Source: Methylosinus sp. H3A (lineage in GTDB: Bacteria > Pseudomonadota > Alphaproteobacteria > Rhizobiales > Beijerinckiaceae). From it: 64,000 nucleotides of DNA. Positions 54,745-64,000 of the stretch are shown here, piece after piece. Every line of letters starts with the position of its first letter. Position 1 is the first letter of the stretch. The notes under the pieces are model-generated. The model worked only from the letters and a program-made list of their open reading frames with translations, ran no database searches and was not told the DNA's origin. The position numbers and the translations under genes were made by a program. The DNA lies in assembly GCF_015709455.1 (NCBI RefSeq), contig NZ_JADNQW010000005.1, positions 2,720,501 through 2,784,500 of the forward strand, written 5' to 3'.

Positions 54745-55653
54745 TCAGCGCTTCACCGCGGCCAGCTTGTCGGCGAGCGCCTGCGCCTCTTGCGTCAGCG
54801 CGACGAAGAATTTCTCCGATTTCGCATGTTCCGCGAAACAGCGGCGGAAGGCGGCGGAGCCCTCCTCCTGCAGCTTCGAATATGCCTCGAAATCCTTCTC
54901 GTCGGCGCGGCCGGAGGCGGAGTAGGAGTCCATCGCCTTTTTGGCCCTTGCCTGATGCTCGCTCCAGGCTTTCTCGCAAGCGGGCGCTGTCTCGATCTTC
55001 GCCTTGGCCGGCGTCGAGGCGATGAATAGCCGTCCGCCGCTCGCGACGGCGACGATGATCTCGTCCGGCAGCGTTCCGCCGGCGTCGTCCTGGCTGCGCA
55101 GATCGAGGAGGGCGGCGGCGAGCGTCGCCGCGGCGGGCTTGGCGATGGGCAGATCCGCGTATTTCTCTACGCCCGCGTCCGGGCTGATCGCCACAGTGTA
55201 GAAATAGGGCGAAGCCAGCGCTTGCCCGAGCGTTTGCGGCGGCTTCTCGCTTTTGATCCAGCTTTTGCGATGGGCGCGCAGAAAGGCCTCCGCGAGGCCG
55301 TCGGTCGAGACGCTCAGCTGCGATTTGTCGTCGTCGCCGGCGAAGGCGAGGCCGTCCAGCTGATCTGCGCCGACCCCGTCGAACAGCGTCTCTATGCTGT
55401 ATTTGCCGAGCTTCTGAAAGCCTTCGACGGAGACGGGGCCGATGATCGCCTCCATCTTCTCGTCGAGCTCCTTCAGAGCCTTCTTCTCGTTCGCCTCCGC
55501 TTGCCCGGCGGCCTTGCCGGCCGCCTCCAGCTTGCGGAGCTTGGCGATATGGCGATCGCGCGACGCGAGATAGGCCTCCTCCGGCGTGACGGCGGAGGCG
55601 GCGAGGGGAACGAAGGCGAGAAGAAACGCGAGCGGAGCAGTTCTCATCATCAT
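54745..55653 (-). CDS. Hypothetical periplasmic protein downstream of ubiB
   Basis: 302 residues with a signal peptide (MMMRTAPLAFLLAFVPLAA, cleaved near SAVTP). A helical, lysine- and alanine-rich mature part: RDRHIAKLRKLEAAGKAAGQ and GPVSVEGFQKLGKYSIETLF. I recognise no family. The start at 55653 follows GAGGTGAC and lies five bases after the ubiB stop, so it is co-transcribed with ubiE-ubiB. It might be envelope-associated; function unknown. Confidence 0.7.
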   Translation of the reverse strand: MMMRTAPLAFLLAFVPLAASAVTPEEAYLASRDRHIAKLRKLEAAGKAAGQAEANEKKALKELDEKMEAIIGPVSVEGFQKLGKYSIETLFDGVGADQLDGLAFAGDDDKSQLSVSTDGLAEAFLRAHRKSWIKSEKPPQTLGQALASPYFYTVAISPDAGVEKYADLPIAKPAAATLAAALLDLRSQDDAGGTLPDEIIVAVASGGRLFIASTPAKAKIETAPACEKAWSEHQARAKKAMDSYSASGRADEKDFEAYSKLQEEGSAAFRRCFAEHAKSEKFFVALTQEAQALADKLAAVKR

Positions 55654-55658
55654 CGACG

Positions 55659-57227
55659 TCACCTCATCCAATGGATCGCCAGCAGCGCCACGAGCACGAC
55701 CGCCAGCATAAACCAGCGATCCGCCCGCCGCCGCGCCCGCGCCAGCCCCGCGAGCGAGGCGTCCGAGAGCCGCACGCCCTTCGTGCCGGCGGAGGCCAAC
55801 ATCTCCACCGCCGCCTCGGCGTCATTGAGCAGCTTGGGCAGGCGCGTCGCGAATTTGGCGACTTCGATCGCCGCCTTGCCGGCGTCCTCGAGCTTGGCCT
55901 TGGGGCCGAGATTGTCCTCGATCCAGCCGCGTACGACGGGGTCCGAGGTCTTCCAGATATTGAGCGTCGGATCGAGCGAGCGGGCGACGCCTTCAGCCAC
56001 CACCATGGTCTTTTGCAGCAGCACCAGCTCGGTGCGCGTACGCATGTCGAACAGCGCCGTCACCTCGAAGAGCAGAGTGAGCAGCCGCGCCATGGAGATG
56101 TCTTGCGCATTCACCGTATGCAGCGGCTCGCCGATGGCGCGCAGCGCCTGCGAGAATTCCTCGACCGAATGGATCGGCGGCACATAGCCCGCCTCGAAAT
56201 GCACCTCGGCGACGCGCTTGTAGTCGCGGGTGATGAAGCCGAAGAGGATTTCGGCCAGAAAGCGCCGCTCCTTGAAGCCGAGCCGTCCCATGATGCCGAA
56301 ATCGATGGCGACGAGCCGTCCCTTGCGGTCGACGAAGAGATTGCCCTGATGCATGTCGGCGTGGAAGAAGCCGTCGCGCATCGCCGTGCGCAGGAAGGAC
56401 TGTAGAACCTTGCGGCCCAAATCCTTCAGATCATGGCTCATGGCGGCGACGCGCGCGATGTCCGACAGAGGCGCGCCGTCGATCCATTCGAGCGTCAGCA
56501 CTTCGCGGGTCGTGCGGTCCCAATCGACGCCGGGGGCGCGAATATCGGGATCATCGGCCACATTGTCGCGAAACTCCGAGGCCGCCGCCGCCTCCAGGCG
56601 GAAATCCGTCTCGAGCTTGACCGAGCGGGCCAGCGTGTCGACGACCTGGATCATCCGCAGCCGCCGCGCCTCGGCCGAGAAACGCTCGGCGGCGCGGGCG
56701 AGAATATACATATCGGCGAGATCGCGGCGGAACTGGCGTTCCACATCCGGCCGCAGCACCTTCACCGCGACCTTGCGCTCGCCCTCGGCATAGGCGACGC
56801 GGGCCGGATGCACCTGGGCGATGGAGGCCGCCGCCACGGGCTCGCCGAAGGAGAGGAAAATCTCGTCGATCGGCTTGCCGAAGGCCCTTTCGATGATCTC
56901 GACCGCGGCCTTGCGGCCGAAGGGCTCCATCCGGTCCTGCAAAGCGGTCAGCGCGTCGGCGATCTCGCCGCCGACGACATCCGGGCGCGTGGCCAGAAAC
57001 TGGCCGAGCTTCACATAGGAGGGGCCGATCTGCGCGAAGGCGCGCACCAGAGCCTGCGGCGCGCCGCCGGCGCTGCTGCCGGGCTTGGCCAAAAGATTGC
57101 CGAAGCGGAGCAGAAACTGCGCCGGGACGGGCAGTATGGCCGGATCGACGCTTTTGAACACGCCTTCGCGCGCCAGAATGAAGCCGGCGCGCGCCAGTCG
57201 GAAGAGATGCCCGAAACCGATGAGCAC
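55659..57227 (-). CDS. ubiB: UbiB, ABC1-family atypical kinase for ubiquinone biosynthesis
   Basis: 522 residues from a GTG at 57227. The family's KxGQ motif is visible in GPSYVKLGQFLATRPD, the AAAS loop in EPVAAASIAQVHPA, the lysine in KVAVKVLRP, catalytic HADMHQGN and IDFGIMGRL. A C-terminal membrane segment (WFMLAVVLVALLAI) anchors it to the inner membrane. It supports coenzyme Q synthesis, probably by ATP-dependent lipid handling. It lies 31 bases after ubiE, the standard alphaproteobacterial order. Confidence 0.95.
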   Translation of the reverse strand: MLIGFGHLFRLARAGFILAREGVFKSVDPAILPVPAQFLLRFGNLLAKPGSSAGGAPQALVRAFAQIGPSYVKLGQFLATRPDVVGGEIADALTALQDRMEPFGRKAAVEIIERAFGKPIDEIFLSFGEPVAAASIAQVHPARVAYAEGERKVAVKVLRPDVERQFRRDLADMYILARAAERFSAEARRLRMIQVVDTLARSVKLETDFRLEAAAASEFRDNVADDPDIRAPGVDWDRTTREVLTLEWIDGAPLSDIARVAAMSHDLKDLGRKVLQSFLRTAMRDGFFHADMHQGNLFVDRKGRLVAIDFGIMGRLGFKERRFLAEILFGFITRDYKRVAEVHFEAGYVPPIHSVEEFSQALRAIGEPLHTVNAQDISMARLLTLLFEVTALFDMRTRTELVLLQKTMVVAEGVARSLDPTLNIWKTSDPVVRGWIEDNLGPKAKLEDAGKAAIEVAKFATRLPKLLNDAEAAVEMLASAGTKGVRLSDASLAGLARARRRADRWFMLAVVLVALLAIHWMR

Positions 57228-57258
57228 GAAGAGCCGCCGTTCGTCTCGAATGAGTGGA

Positions 57259-58020
57259 TCAGAGCTTCCAGCCGGAGTGGATCGCCACCACGCCGCCGGT
57301 CAGCCGCTCGAAGCCCGTGCGGCGGAAGCCGGCCTGACGGATCATCCGCTCGAATTCCTCCGCGCGGGGGAATCGCTGGATCGACTCGACGAGATAGCGA
57401 TAGGGCTCGGCGTCGCCGGCGACGAGCTTGCCGATCGCCGGGATCACATTGAAGGAATAGGCCTCGTAGATCTTGTCGAGGCCCGGAATCGCGACCTGCG
57501 AGAACTCGAGGCACAGGAAGCGCCCGCCGGGCTTGAGCACGCGATGCGCCTCGGCCAGCGCGACATCTATGCGCGGCACGTTGCGAATGCCGAAGGCGAT
57601 CGTATAGGCGTCGAAATGCGCGTCCGGGAAGGGCAGGGACTCGGCGTTGGCCTGGACGAACTCCACTTTGTCCGAGAGGCCGCGCTGGACCGCCCGGTCG
57701 CGGCCGACGTCCAGCATGTCGCCATTGATGTCGAGCACGACGATCTCCGCTTCCGGCCCGGCGGCCTTGGCGATGCGGAAGGCGATGTCGCCCGTGCCGC
57801 CGGCGACGTCCAAATGGCGGAAGGGGCCGCGGCGGGAGGGCCGCACCTTGGCGGCGAAGACATCCTTCCACAGCCTGTGCATGCCGCCGGACATCAGATC
57901 GTTCATAATGTCGTAGCGGCGCGCCACCTTGTGGAAAACATCGTCCACGAGGCCTTGTTTTTCGTCCAATCCGACTTCGGAGAAACCGAAATGGGTCGAA
58001 GTCTCGTTTTGCGATGTCAT
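57259..58020 (-). CDS. ubiE: UbiE, demethylmenaquinone/demethoxy-ubiquinol C-methyltransferase
   Basis: 253 residues. [18 protein letters not shown] is the family signature 1, the SAM motif is [15 protein letters not shown], and [15 protein letters not shown] the second signature. It methylates the quinone ring in ubiquinone synthesis in the cytoplasm or at the membrane. It heads the ubiE-ubiB operon. Confidence 0.96.
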   Translation of the reverse strand: MTSQNETSTHFGFSEVGLDEKQGLVDDVFHKVARRYDIMNDLMSGGMHRLWKDVFAAKVRPSRRGPFRHLDVAGGTGDIAFRIAKAAGPEAEIVVLDINGDMLDVGRDRAVQRGLSDKVEFVQANAESLPFPDAHFDAYTIAFGIRNVPRIDVALAEAHRVLKPGGRFLCLEFSQVAIPGLDKIYEAYSFNVIPAIGKLVAGDAEPYRYLVESIQRFPRAEEFERMIRQAGFRRTGFERLTGGVVAIHSGWKL

Positions 58021-58150
58021 AATCTCTCGCGTCCGGTGGCGTTCGGGGCGATATAACGCGCCTTGCGGCCTGTGGCTATGGCTGGGGCCGAAAACCGCCC
58101 TCTCCTAGGGGAGGACTATCGCATTCACACATCTCATAAGGCTCCAAGGC

Positions 58151-58184
58151 CGTCCTGGCCGGGCTTGTCCCGGCCATCCACGCC
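58151..58184 (+). repeat. 34-bp palindromic repeat, copy 1
   Basis: An exact reverse complement of 58325-58358. The core (GGCCGGGCTTGTCCCGGCC) is itself nearly palindromic. It has the look of the dispersed repetitive extragenic elements found in many Rhizobiales genomes. Confidence 0.8.
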
Positions 58185-58324
58185 GAGCGGCGGAGATGTC
58201 TTTGGAAGCGCCCGCCATCGGCAAATTTAGGCTTCTTGCGGTGGGCGCCTTCGCCGCAGAACCCCGTCAGAATGCGGCCGGAGCGTCGACGCTGCGCCAA
58301 ATTAGCTAGCAGACGCAATGTCTT

Positions 58325-58358
58325 GGCGTGGATGGCCGGGACAAGCCCGGCCAGGACG
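58325..58358 (-). repeat. 34-bp palindromic repeat, copy 2 (inverted)
   Basis: The inverted partner of 58151-58184, 140 bases away. The pair could fold into a long stem or be a small BIME- or MITE-like unit. No ORF lies between them. Confidence 0.8.
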
Positions 58359-58505
58359 TCATGGGTGAGTGGGAAGATATGTGAATCTGCGAGCCACTCG
58401 AGGGGGAGGTGGGCTGCGCGCTGCCCAAAACGTGTTATCGATGGGGCGAGGCTCCATCCGCCATGGAACGCGGGAGGCGAGCCGGGGAGGGCGGAACGGC
58501 GTCGT

Positions 58506-59186
58506 ATGTCAAATCAGATCAAAGTCCTGGACCATGGTTTCGTCCGCCTCGTCGATCATATGGGCTCGGACCTCTCCATCGTGCGCGCGGCCCGCGTCTC
58601 CTATGACGCCGCCTGGCGCGCCGGGGAGAATGAGGGCTCCGACAAGAAGCTCATCGATTATCTCTGGAAGAACCGCCATACGACGCCCTTCGAGGCGGTG
58701 GAACTCCAATTCGAGGTGATGGCGCCCATTTTCGTGCTGCGCCAATGGCACCGCCACCGCACCTGGACCTATAACGAGCTCTCCGGCCGCTATCGCGAAT
58801 TGCCGGAGACCTATTACCTCCCCGATCCCGAAAACATCGGCGAGCAGGCGACGACCAACAAGCAGGGCCGTCAGCCGGGCGGCGATCTCGAGGCGCGCCG
58901 CGCCGAGGTCGAGAAGCTGCGCGCCGGTTTCGAGGCCGCTTTCGCCGCCTATCGCGAGCTGCTCGCCGCCGGCTGGCCGCGCGAACTCGCCCGCACCGTG
59001 CTGCCGCTGTCGACCTACAGCCATATGTTCGCCAAGGTCAATCTTTTGAATTTATTCAAGTTCCTGTCGCTCCGCGCCGATCCGCACGCGCAATATGAGA
59101 TCCGCGTCTACGCCGAGGCGATGGAGAAGCTCATCGAGCCCATCGTCCCTGTGGCCGTCGCGGCCTGGAAATCGAGCGGGCGCTGA
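58506..59186 (+). CDS. thyX: FAD-dependent thymidylate synthase ThyX
   Basis: 226 residues. The ThyX signature [14 protein letters not shown] is complete. [16 protein letters not shown] and [13 protein letters not shown] are conserved blocks. It makes dTMP from dUMP using methylenetetrahydrofolate and reduced FAD. The start at 58506 gives the standard N-terminus, [20 protein letters not shown]. It lies four bases from mutM on the same strand. Confidence 0.96.
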   Translation: MSNQIKVLDHGFVRLVDHMGSDLSIVRAARVSYDAAWRAGENEGSDKKLIDYLWKNRHTTPFEAVELQFEVMAPIFVLRQWHRHRTWTYNELSGRYRELPETYYLPDPENIGEQATTNKQGRQPGGDLEARRAEVEKLRAGFEAAFAAYRELLAAGWPRELARTVLPLSTYSHMFAKVNLLNLFKFLSLRADPHAQYEIRVYAEAMEKLIEPIVPVAVAAWKSSGR

Positions 59187-59190
59187 ACCA

Positions 59191-60063
59191 ATGCCCGAGC
59201 TGCCCGAGGTCGAGACGGTTCGCCGCGGGCTCGAGCCCGTCTTCACCGGCTCGGGGCTGGACAGGGTGGAACTGCGCCGCGGCGATCTGCGCTTTCCCTT
59301 TCCGCAGGGCTTTGCCGCGCGGCTCGCCGGCCGGCGCGTCGCGGCGCTGAAGCGGCGGGCCAAGTATCTTTTGGGCGAGCTGGATAGCGGCGAGACGCTC
59401 GTCATGCATCTCGGCATGAGCGGCTCCTTCCGCATCGACGCCGACGACGCGCAAGGCGTCTACCATCGCGCCGCGAGCACGAAGCCGGCGCATGACCATG
59501 TCGTGTTCCATTTCACGAGCGGCGCGAGCGTCACCTACAACGATCCGCGCCGTTTCGGCTTCATGCTGCTGGTCCCGCCCGGCGAGCTGGCGACGCATTC
59601 GCTCTTTGCCGGGCTCGGCGTCGAGCCGCTGGGGTTGGAGCTGTCGCCGCAGCGTCTCGCCGAGGAGCTGCGCGGCCGCAAGGCGCCGCTCAAAGCCGCG
59701 CTGCTCGATCAGAGGATCATCGCCGGCCTCGGCAATATCTATGTCTGCGAGGCGATGCATCGCGCGCGCCTCTCGCCGCTGCGCGCCGCCGGAACCCTCG
59801 TCGACGCCAAGGGTCGGCCGAAGCGCGGGCTCGTCGATCTCGTCGAGACGATCCGGCAAGTGCTGGGCGAGGCGATAGAGGCGGGCGGCTCCAGCCTGCG
59901 CGACCATCGCCAGACGGATGGCTCGCTCGGCTATTTCCAGCATTCTTTCCGCGTCTATGACCGCGAGGACGCGCCCTGTCCGACGCTGGGCTGCCGCGGC
60001 CAGGTCTCGCGCGTGACGCAGAGCGGGCGCTCGACCTTCTTCTGTCGTGAATGCCAGAAGTGA
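59191..60063 (+). CDS. mutM: Formamidopyrimidine-DNA glycosylase MutM (Fpg)
   Basis: 290 residues starting [14 protein letters not shown], with the catalytic P2 and E3. K in the conserved KRRAKYLL region. H2TH region [21 protein letters not shown]. The zinc finger at the end has CPTLGC and FFCRECQK. It excises 8-oxoguanine. In alphaproteobacteria it is often near ubiE and ubiB, as here. Confidence 0.97.
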   Translation: MPELPEVETVRRGLEPVFTGSGLDRVELRRGDLRFPFPQGFAARLAGRRVAALKRRAKYLLGELDSGETLVMHLGMSGSFRIDADDAQGVYHRAASTKPAHDHVVFHFTSGASVTYNDPRRFGFMLLVPPGELATHSLFAGLGVEPLGLELSPQRLAEELRGRKAPLKAALLDQRIIAGLGNIYVCEAMHRARLSPLRAAGTLVDAKGRPKRGLVDLVETIRQVLGEAIEAGGSSLRDHRQTDGSLGYFQHSFRVYDREDAPCPTLGCRGQVSRVTQSGRSTFFCRECQK

Positions 60064-60172
60064 GCACGCCAGTCCCGCGCAAGCGGCGGCGTTCAAAGCT
60101 CGGTCTCATACTAGGATAAATCCTGCGCTCTGTCCTCGCCGATCGACGCGCCGGCCATCGGGCGAGGCTTTC

Positions 60173-61060
60173 ATGGAACATGCGGACGCGCTCCCTCCCT
60201 TCATCGAGCTTGCCGGCACCAGCGTCCGGCAGAAGATCGTCGACATTGGCGCGCGCCATATCAGCGGCGAGCCGGTCTATGCGCCCTTGCTGCGCGGCGG
60301 CGAGGCGACGGTCGTCGGCTTCGAGCCCGACGAGGCCGCCGTCGAAGAGCTGAACGCGCGTAAAAATCCGGGCGATGTCTATCTGCCCTACGCCGTCGGC
60401 GATGGCGGGCGCCATACGCTGCATATATGCGCGGCGCGCGACATGACCTCGCTGCTGAAGCCCAACCGACAAGCGATGGAGCTGTTCCACGGCTTTCCCG
60501 TGTGGTCGGAGATCGTCGCGACGCAAGAGATCGACACGGTGCGGCTCGACGACGTGCCCGAGACCGACGGCGCGACCTTTCTGGAGTTGGACGTGCAGGG
60601 CGCGGAGCTGATGATCCTGCAGAATGCCGTCGAGCGGCTGCGGCGCGCCTATGTGCTTCATGTCGAGGTCGAATTCCTGCCGCTCTATGAGGGGCAGCCG
60701 CTGTTTTCGGAAATCGAGCTGTTTTTGCGCGCGCAGGGCTATGTTCTGCATCGCTTCACGCCGCTGACGAGCCGCGTGTTGCGGCCGCTGATGCTGGGCA
60801 AGGATATTTTCGCCGGCATGAGCCAGATCGTCTGGAGCGACGCCATTTTCGTGCGCGACTTCATGCGGCCGGAGCTGCTCGCCGACGAGGAATTGATCGG
60901 CCTCGCGCAGATCGTGCATGATTGCTACCGCTCCGCCGATCTCGCTCTGCGCCTGCTCACCGAGCATGATCGCCGCAGCGGCCGCAATCTGGCGCGCGCC
61001 TATATCATCGGGTTGCGCCACCGATCCGCCGCGCCTGCGGCGCAAGCGGCGGCCGGTTGA
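60173..61060 (+). CDS. FkbM-family methyltransferase
   Basis: 295 residues. SAM motif IVDIGARHISGEP near 23, FEPDEAAVEELNARK, and LELDVQGAELMILQNA, the FkbM signature. FkbM enzymes methylate hydroxyl groups of sugars or polyketides; the substrate here is unknown. It starts 109 bases after mutM and is followed by an ABC transporter pair on the same strand, which could hint at surface glycan modification, but that is inference. Confidence 0.87.
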   Translation: MEHADALPPFIELAGTSVRQKIVDIGARHISGEPVYAPLLRGGEATVVGFEPDEAAVEELNARKNPGDVYLPYAVGDGGRHTLHICAARDMTSLLKPNRQAMELFHGFPVWSEIVATQEIDTVRLDDVPETDGATFLELDVQGAELMILQNAVERLRRAYVLHVEVEFLPLYEGQPLFSEIELFLRAQGYVLHRFTPLTSRVLRPLMLGKDIFAGMSQIVWSDAIFVRDFMRPELLADEELIGLAQIVHDCYRSADLALRLLTEHDRRSGRNLARAYIIGLRHRSAAPAAQAAAG

Positions 61061-61126
61061 TCTTACCGGCCGAACTCGCGATAAGGGGCGCGAAGGAAAT
61101 CGCGGCAATCCTCTCCGAGACTTGCA

Positions 61127-61882
61127 ATGGCGCTCGAAACCGGCCCGATTTTGCGGGTCGACGGCATCTCCAAGACCTACGCCGAGACCGTGGCCGTGAA
61201 GCCGTTGAGCTTCGCGCTCGCGGCGGGCTCGGTGACGGGGCTGCTCGGCGGCAATGGCGCCGGCAAGACGACGACCATCGGCATGGTCATGGGCCTCATC
61301 GAGCCCACTACGGGAACAATAGAAATTTTCGGCCGTGATTTTTTGAAAGATCGCTATCACGCGATCGGCCGCATGAATTTCGAGAGCCCCTATGTGGACA
61401 TGCCGCATCGTCTCACCGTGCGGCAGAATCTCACCGTCTTCGGCCGTCTCTACGGCGTTCGCGGCGTCGCCGCCAAGATCGAGGAGCTCGCCGCCAGCCT
61501 CGCCCTGAAAGAATTTCTCGATCGTCCGAGCGGACGTCTCTCCGCGGGGCAGAAGACGCGCGTCGCGCTCGCCAAGGCGCTCATCAACGAGCCGGAGCTG
61601 CTGCTGCTCGACGAGCCCACCGCCTCGCTCGATCCCGACACCGCCGATTGGGTGCGCGCCCATCTCGAGGAGTATCGCCGCCGCCGCAATTGCGCGATCC
61701 TGCTCGCCTCGCACAATATGGCGGAGGTGGAGCGCCTCTGCGATCGCGTGATGATGCTGAAGGAGGGAAGCCTCGTCGACGACGGCTCGCCCGCCGCGCT
61801 GTTGGCGCGCTATGGCCGCGCCAATCTCGAGGAGGTGTTTCTCGATGTCGCGCGCGGCCGCGGCAATGGAGGCGCCGCATGA
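61127..61882 (+). CDS. ABC transporter ATP-binding protein
   Basis: 251 residues. Walker A GGNGAGKTT near 42-50, signature LSAGQKTRVALAKAL, Walker B LLLLDEPTASLD and H-loop ASHNMAEVE. It is of the ABC-2 exporter type. It overlaps the permease by ATGA, so the two form a coupled exporter. Substrate unknown. Confidence 0.95.
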   Translation: MALETGPILRVDGISKTYAETVAVKPLSFALAAGSVTGLLGGNGAGKTTTIGMVMGLIEPTTGTIEIFGRDFLKDRYHAIGRMNFESPYVDMPHRLTVRQNLTVFGRLYGVRGVAAKIEELAASLALKEFLDRPSGRLSAGQKTRVALAKALINEPELLLLDEPTASLDPDTADWVRAHLEEYRRRRNCAILLASHNMAEVERLCDRVMMLKEGSLVDDGSPAALLARYGRANLEEVFLDVARGRGNGGAA

Positions 61883-62706
61883 GCGCCGCTTTCGAGTTTT
61901 CGCTCGCGCGCGTCGGCGCGATGACCTTGCGCTATTCCTATCTGCTGCGCTCCTCCGTGCCGCGCATGCTGGAGATGATCTATTGGCCCATGGTGCAAAT
62001 GCTCACCTGGGGCTTTCTGCAGACCTATCTCTTACGCGCGCCGGGCGGGCTCGCGGGCGCCGACAAGACGACGATCGCCGCCGGCTCGCTCATCGGCGCG
62101 GTGCTGCTGTGGGACATATTGCTGCGCGGCCAGCAGGGCTTCTCCTTCTCCTTTCTCGAGGAGATGTGGTCGCGCAACCTGCCCAATCTGTTCATGAGCC
62201 CGTTGCGGCCGGCGGAATTCGTCGCCTCCATGATGGCGATGAGCCTCATCCGGCTCCTCGTCGGCATGGTTCCGGTGACGGTCCTCGCCATTTGGTTCTT
62301 CGGCTTCAATCTCTGGGCGCTCGGCTTCGCCTTTGCGGCGTTTTTCGCCATTCTTATCTTCTTCGCCTGGAGCGTCGGCCTCTTCGTCGCGGGGTTGCTG
62401 CTGCGCTATGGTCTCGGCGCGGAAAATCTCGTCTGGTCGCTGATGTTCATCATTCAGCCGCTCGGCTGCGTCTATTATCCGGTCGCCGTGCTGCCCTATT
62501 GGCTGCAGCCGATCTGCTGGGCGCTGCCGCCGACCTATGTGTTCGAGGGGCTGCGCGGCGTGCTCGTCGACCATGCGTTGCGCGTCGATCTGATGGCCTA
62601 TGGGCTGGCGTTGGATGCGGTTCTGTTCGCTGCGGCCTCTTTCGCTTTCGTGCGCCTGCTCGCCGCGGCGCGCCGCGCCGGGACGCTGCTGCAGACCGGC
62701 GAGTGA
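61879..62706 (+). CDS. ABC-2 type transporter permease
   Basis: 275 residues with about six membrane segments (for example MVPVTVLAIWFFGFNLWALG; FAAFFAILIFFAWSVGLF). The ABC-2 pattern is visible in EEMWSRNLPNLFMSPLRPAEF and the late LVWSLMFIIQPLGCVYYPVA. It is in the inner membrane and partners the ATPase at 61127. Possible roles are export of a polysaccharide, lipid or drug. Confidence 0.9.
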   Translation: MSAAFEFSLARVGAMTLRYSYLLRSSVPRMLEMIYWPMVQMLTWGFLQTYLLRAPGGLAGADKTTIAAGSLIGAVLLWDILLRGQQGFSFSFLEEMWSRNLPNLFMSPLRPAEFVASMMAMSLIRLLVGMVPVTVLAIWFFGFNLWALGFAFAAFFAILIFFAWSVGLFVAGLLLRYGLGAENLVWSLMFIIQPLGCVYYPVAVLPYWLQPICWALPPTYVFEGLRGVLVDHALRVDLMAYGLALDAVLFAAASFAFVRLLAAARRAGTLLQTGE

Positions 62707-62882
62707 GAGCGGCGAACCGCCGCCGCCCCGGGGAGCGAGGAGCGTGATTTCTATTGCGGCCGGACGTCCGGCGCTCGATAATGGATCGCTAGGCCTCGCG
62801 CGGCGAGCCGTCGCCGATCAGTCCCGCGCGTCGTCTCGTCATCGCCGTGCGCCTGTCGAAATTCGATGGGAACAATTGTTCG
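62707..62882. other. Intergenic gap upstream of the two-component system
   Basis: 176 bases with no gene. It must contain the promoter of the response regulator operon; I see no convincing hexamers. Confidence 0.35.
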
Positions 62883-63563
62883 ATGCGAATTCTGATCGTC
62901 GAAGATCAACCGGATATTTCCACGCTGATCGCCGATCGTGTTCGGCGAGCCGGCTATATACCGGATTGCGTCCGCGTTCTGGCCGATATTCCCGACGCTC
63001 TCGAGGCCTATGATTATCCGGTGATGCTGCTCGACAGGCGTTTGCCCGATGGCGACGGACTGTCCGCCGTCGCCGCGGCGAAGCGAATTCGTCCCGGCAT
63101 CCGAATTCTGGCGGTGACGGCGGCCCGTTCGATCGAGGAGCGCGTCGACGGGCTCGACGCCGGCGTCGACGATTATCTGACCAAGCCGTTTTCTCCCGAC
63201 GAGCTGCTGGCGCGCATTCGCGCCAGCCTGCGGCGGCCGGGCGGCGATCCGGCGCCTCCGATCGCGATCGGCAGGCTCTCCTTCGATCTCAATTCGGACA
63301 GCGCCTCCATCGGCGGGTCTCCGCTCGTCGTGCCGAGGCGCGAGCTGTTGCTGCTCGGGGCCTTGATGCGCCGCGCGGGGCGAGCGGTCACTTTCTCGAC
63401 GCTGCTCGAAGAGGTCTATGGCTCCGACGATCTATCGCGCATCGGCGCGCTGAAGATGGTCGCCATGCGACTGCGGCAGCGTTTGAACGATCAGCATGCG
63501 GGCGTCGAGATTCATGCGCCGCGCGGCATAGGCTATCTCATCCGTGAAGCGCGCGGGCCATGA
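62883..63563 (+). CDS. OmpR-family response regulator
   Basis: 226 residues. Receiver domain with acidic pair ED near 7-8, phosphorylation site D in VMLLDRRLPDGDG (about residue 51), T/S in VTAARS and K in YLTKPFSPDELLARI. The C-terminal winged helix (about 130-222) contains the PRRELLLLGALMRR and LKMVAMRLRQRL helices. It is coupled to the sensor kinase by ATGA. Confidence 0.95.
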   Translation: MRILIVEDQPDISTLIADRVRRAGYIPDCVRVLADIPDALEAYDYPVMLLDRRLPDGDGLSAVAAAKRIRPGIRILAVTAARSIEERVDGLDAGVDDYLTKPFSPDELLARIRASLRRPGGDPAPPIAIGRLSFDLNSDSASIGGSPLVVPRRELLLLGALMRRAGRAVTFSTLLEEVYGSDDLSRIGALKMVAMRLRQRLNDQHAGVEIHAPRGIGYLIREARGP

Positions 63564-64000
63564 TATTGCGCTCGCTCTCGTCCCGATTGATCGTCTATGC
63601 GATCTTCGGCTCTATCATCGGCTTCGTGACATTGCCGATGATTTTCGTCCTCGGCCTTCTCGCGACGAGCCTGTGGCAGGGTGGGCGCTCGCCTTTCGAC
63701 GAAATTCGAAATCCGCGCACGCGCGAGGTCGTGATCGCCGCTCTGCGCAAAGACGCGGACGGGGAGAAATATATCGAGAAGACTCGCGATCTGCAGAATT
63801 TCATCCGAGAGAATCCGGAATTTCGCTTCGCCGTCTTCGATCCGCGCAGCAAGCGGGCGCTCGAGGGATCCGCGCCGGAATTGGTGGAGGCTTTCGGAAA
63901 TTTCGGCGCGCCGCTGAATCTCCACCGCTCGACTTTCCACATTTCCGTCGGCGGATCGACGCCCAAGGGAGAGTTCGCCGCCGTGGCGTCGCCGGTCGGC
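63560..64000 (+). CDS. Sensor histidine kinase, N-terminal part (cut by window edge)
   Basis: 147 residues are visible. A membrane segment at about 10-37 (LIVYAIFGSIIGFVTLPMIF) is followed by a periplasmic sensor region (RTREVVIAALRKDADGEKYI onward). HAMP and kinase domains lie beyond the right edge. The start overlaps the response-regulator stop, so it is the cognate kinase. Stimulus unknown. Confidence 0.82.
   Translation, partial: MILRSLSSRLIVYAIFGSIIGFVTLPMIFVLGLLATSLWQGGRSPFDEIRNPRTREVVIAALRKDADGEKYIEKTRDLQNFIRENPEFRFAVFDPRSKRALEGSAPELVEAFGNFGAPLNLHRSTFHISVGGSTPKGEFAAVASPVG

Larger units (their letters stand above)
58021..58505. other. Intergenic region with paired dispersed-type palindromic repeats
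   Basis: About 485 bases between divergent ubiE and thyX. It contains two inverted 34-base copies of one repeat (58151-58184, 58325-58358). No gene is supported. An ORF across it in the thyX frame has no start signal. Confidence 0.55.

Noticed and set aside
58236..58505. N-terminal extension of ThyX in the open frame
   Set aside because: The extension crosses the palindromic repeat, lacks conservation signals, and the ATG at 58506 gives the normal ThyX start.

Overview
The window is high-GC DNA from an alphaproteobacterium, probably order Rhizobiales/Hyphomicrobiales. The evidence is the ubiE-ubiB-mutM neighbourhood, a proteobacterial class I phosphoribulokinase with a Calvin-type transketolase and class II aldolase, thyX instead of thyA, and alphaproteobacterial codon use. 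A Methylocystaceae or Beijerinckiaceae methylotroph is plausible, but no gene here proves it.

Bases 1-2300 are accessory DNA: the start of a type I restriction HsdM gene, a two-part regulator, and a serine recombinase in AT-rich DNA. From about 2464 to 46011 lies what I read as one integrated genomic island of about 43.5 kb. It is bounded by an exact 22-bp direct repeat. One copy overlaps the 3' end of an intact tRNA-Gln(TTG) gene at 45994-46068, the other stands alone at 2464-2485, and a large tyrosine integrase sits beside the tRNA end.

Island layout, left to right: an aldo-keto reductase / SDR / ABM monooxygenase / DJ-1 operon with a divergent LysR regulator (2.7-6.8 kb); an unrecognised four-gene operon of a membrane AAA+ ATPase and exported repeat proteins (6.9-11.8 kb); an IS6 remnant; a bacterial Hen1-Pnkp RNA repair pair (12.6-16.5 kb); small unknowns and a degenerate MobV-like relaxase region (16.7-20.4 kb); a giant DUF4011-helicase-nuclease-DUF3320 protein (21.0-26.7 kb); a type I restriction system hsdR-hsdM-hsdS (27.9-34.1 kb) flanked by two inverted copies of an unusual soluble AAA-M41 protease gene, one truncated and one intact; a complete retron with visible msr-msd RNA, NDT-like effector and reverse transcriptase (38.0-40.1 kb); a UvrD-type helicase broken by two frameshifts; two hypothetical genes; and the integrase. 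It reads as a defence island with several independent anti-phage or RNA-damage systems.

From 46.1 kb onward the DNA looks like core genome. It carries a Calvin/pentose phosphate and lower-glycolysis block (prk, tkt, fba, rpe, pyk) with a small cysteine-rich exported protein, an adenosine-kinase-like sugar kinase, ubiE-ubiB with a periplasmic protein, thyX, mutM, an FkbM-type methyltransferase, an ABC exporter pair, and a response regulator with the start of its sensor kinase cut by the window edge.
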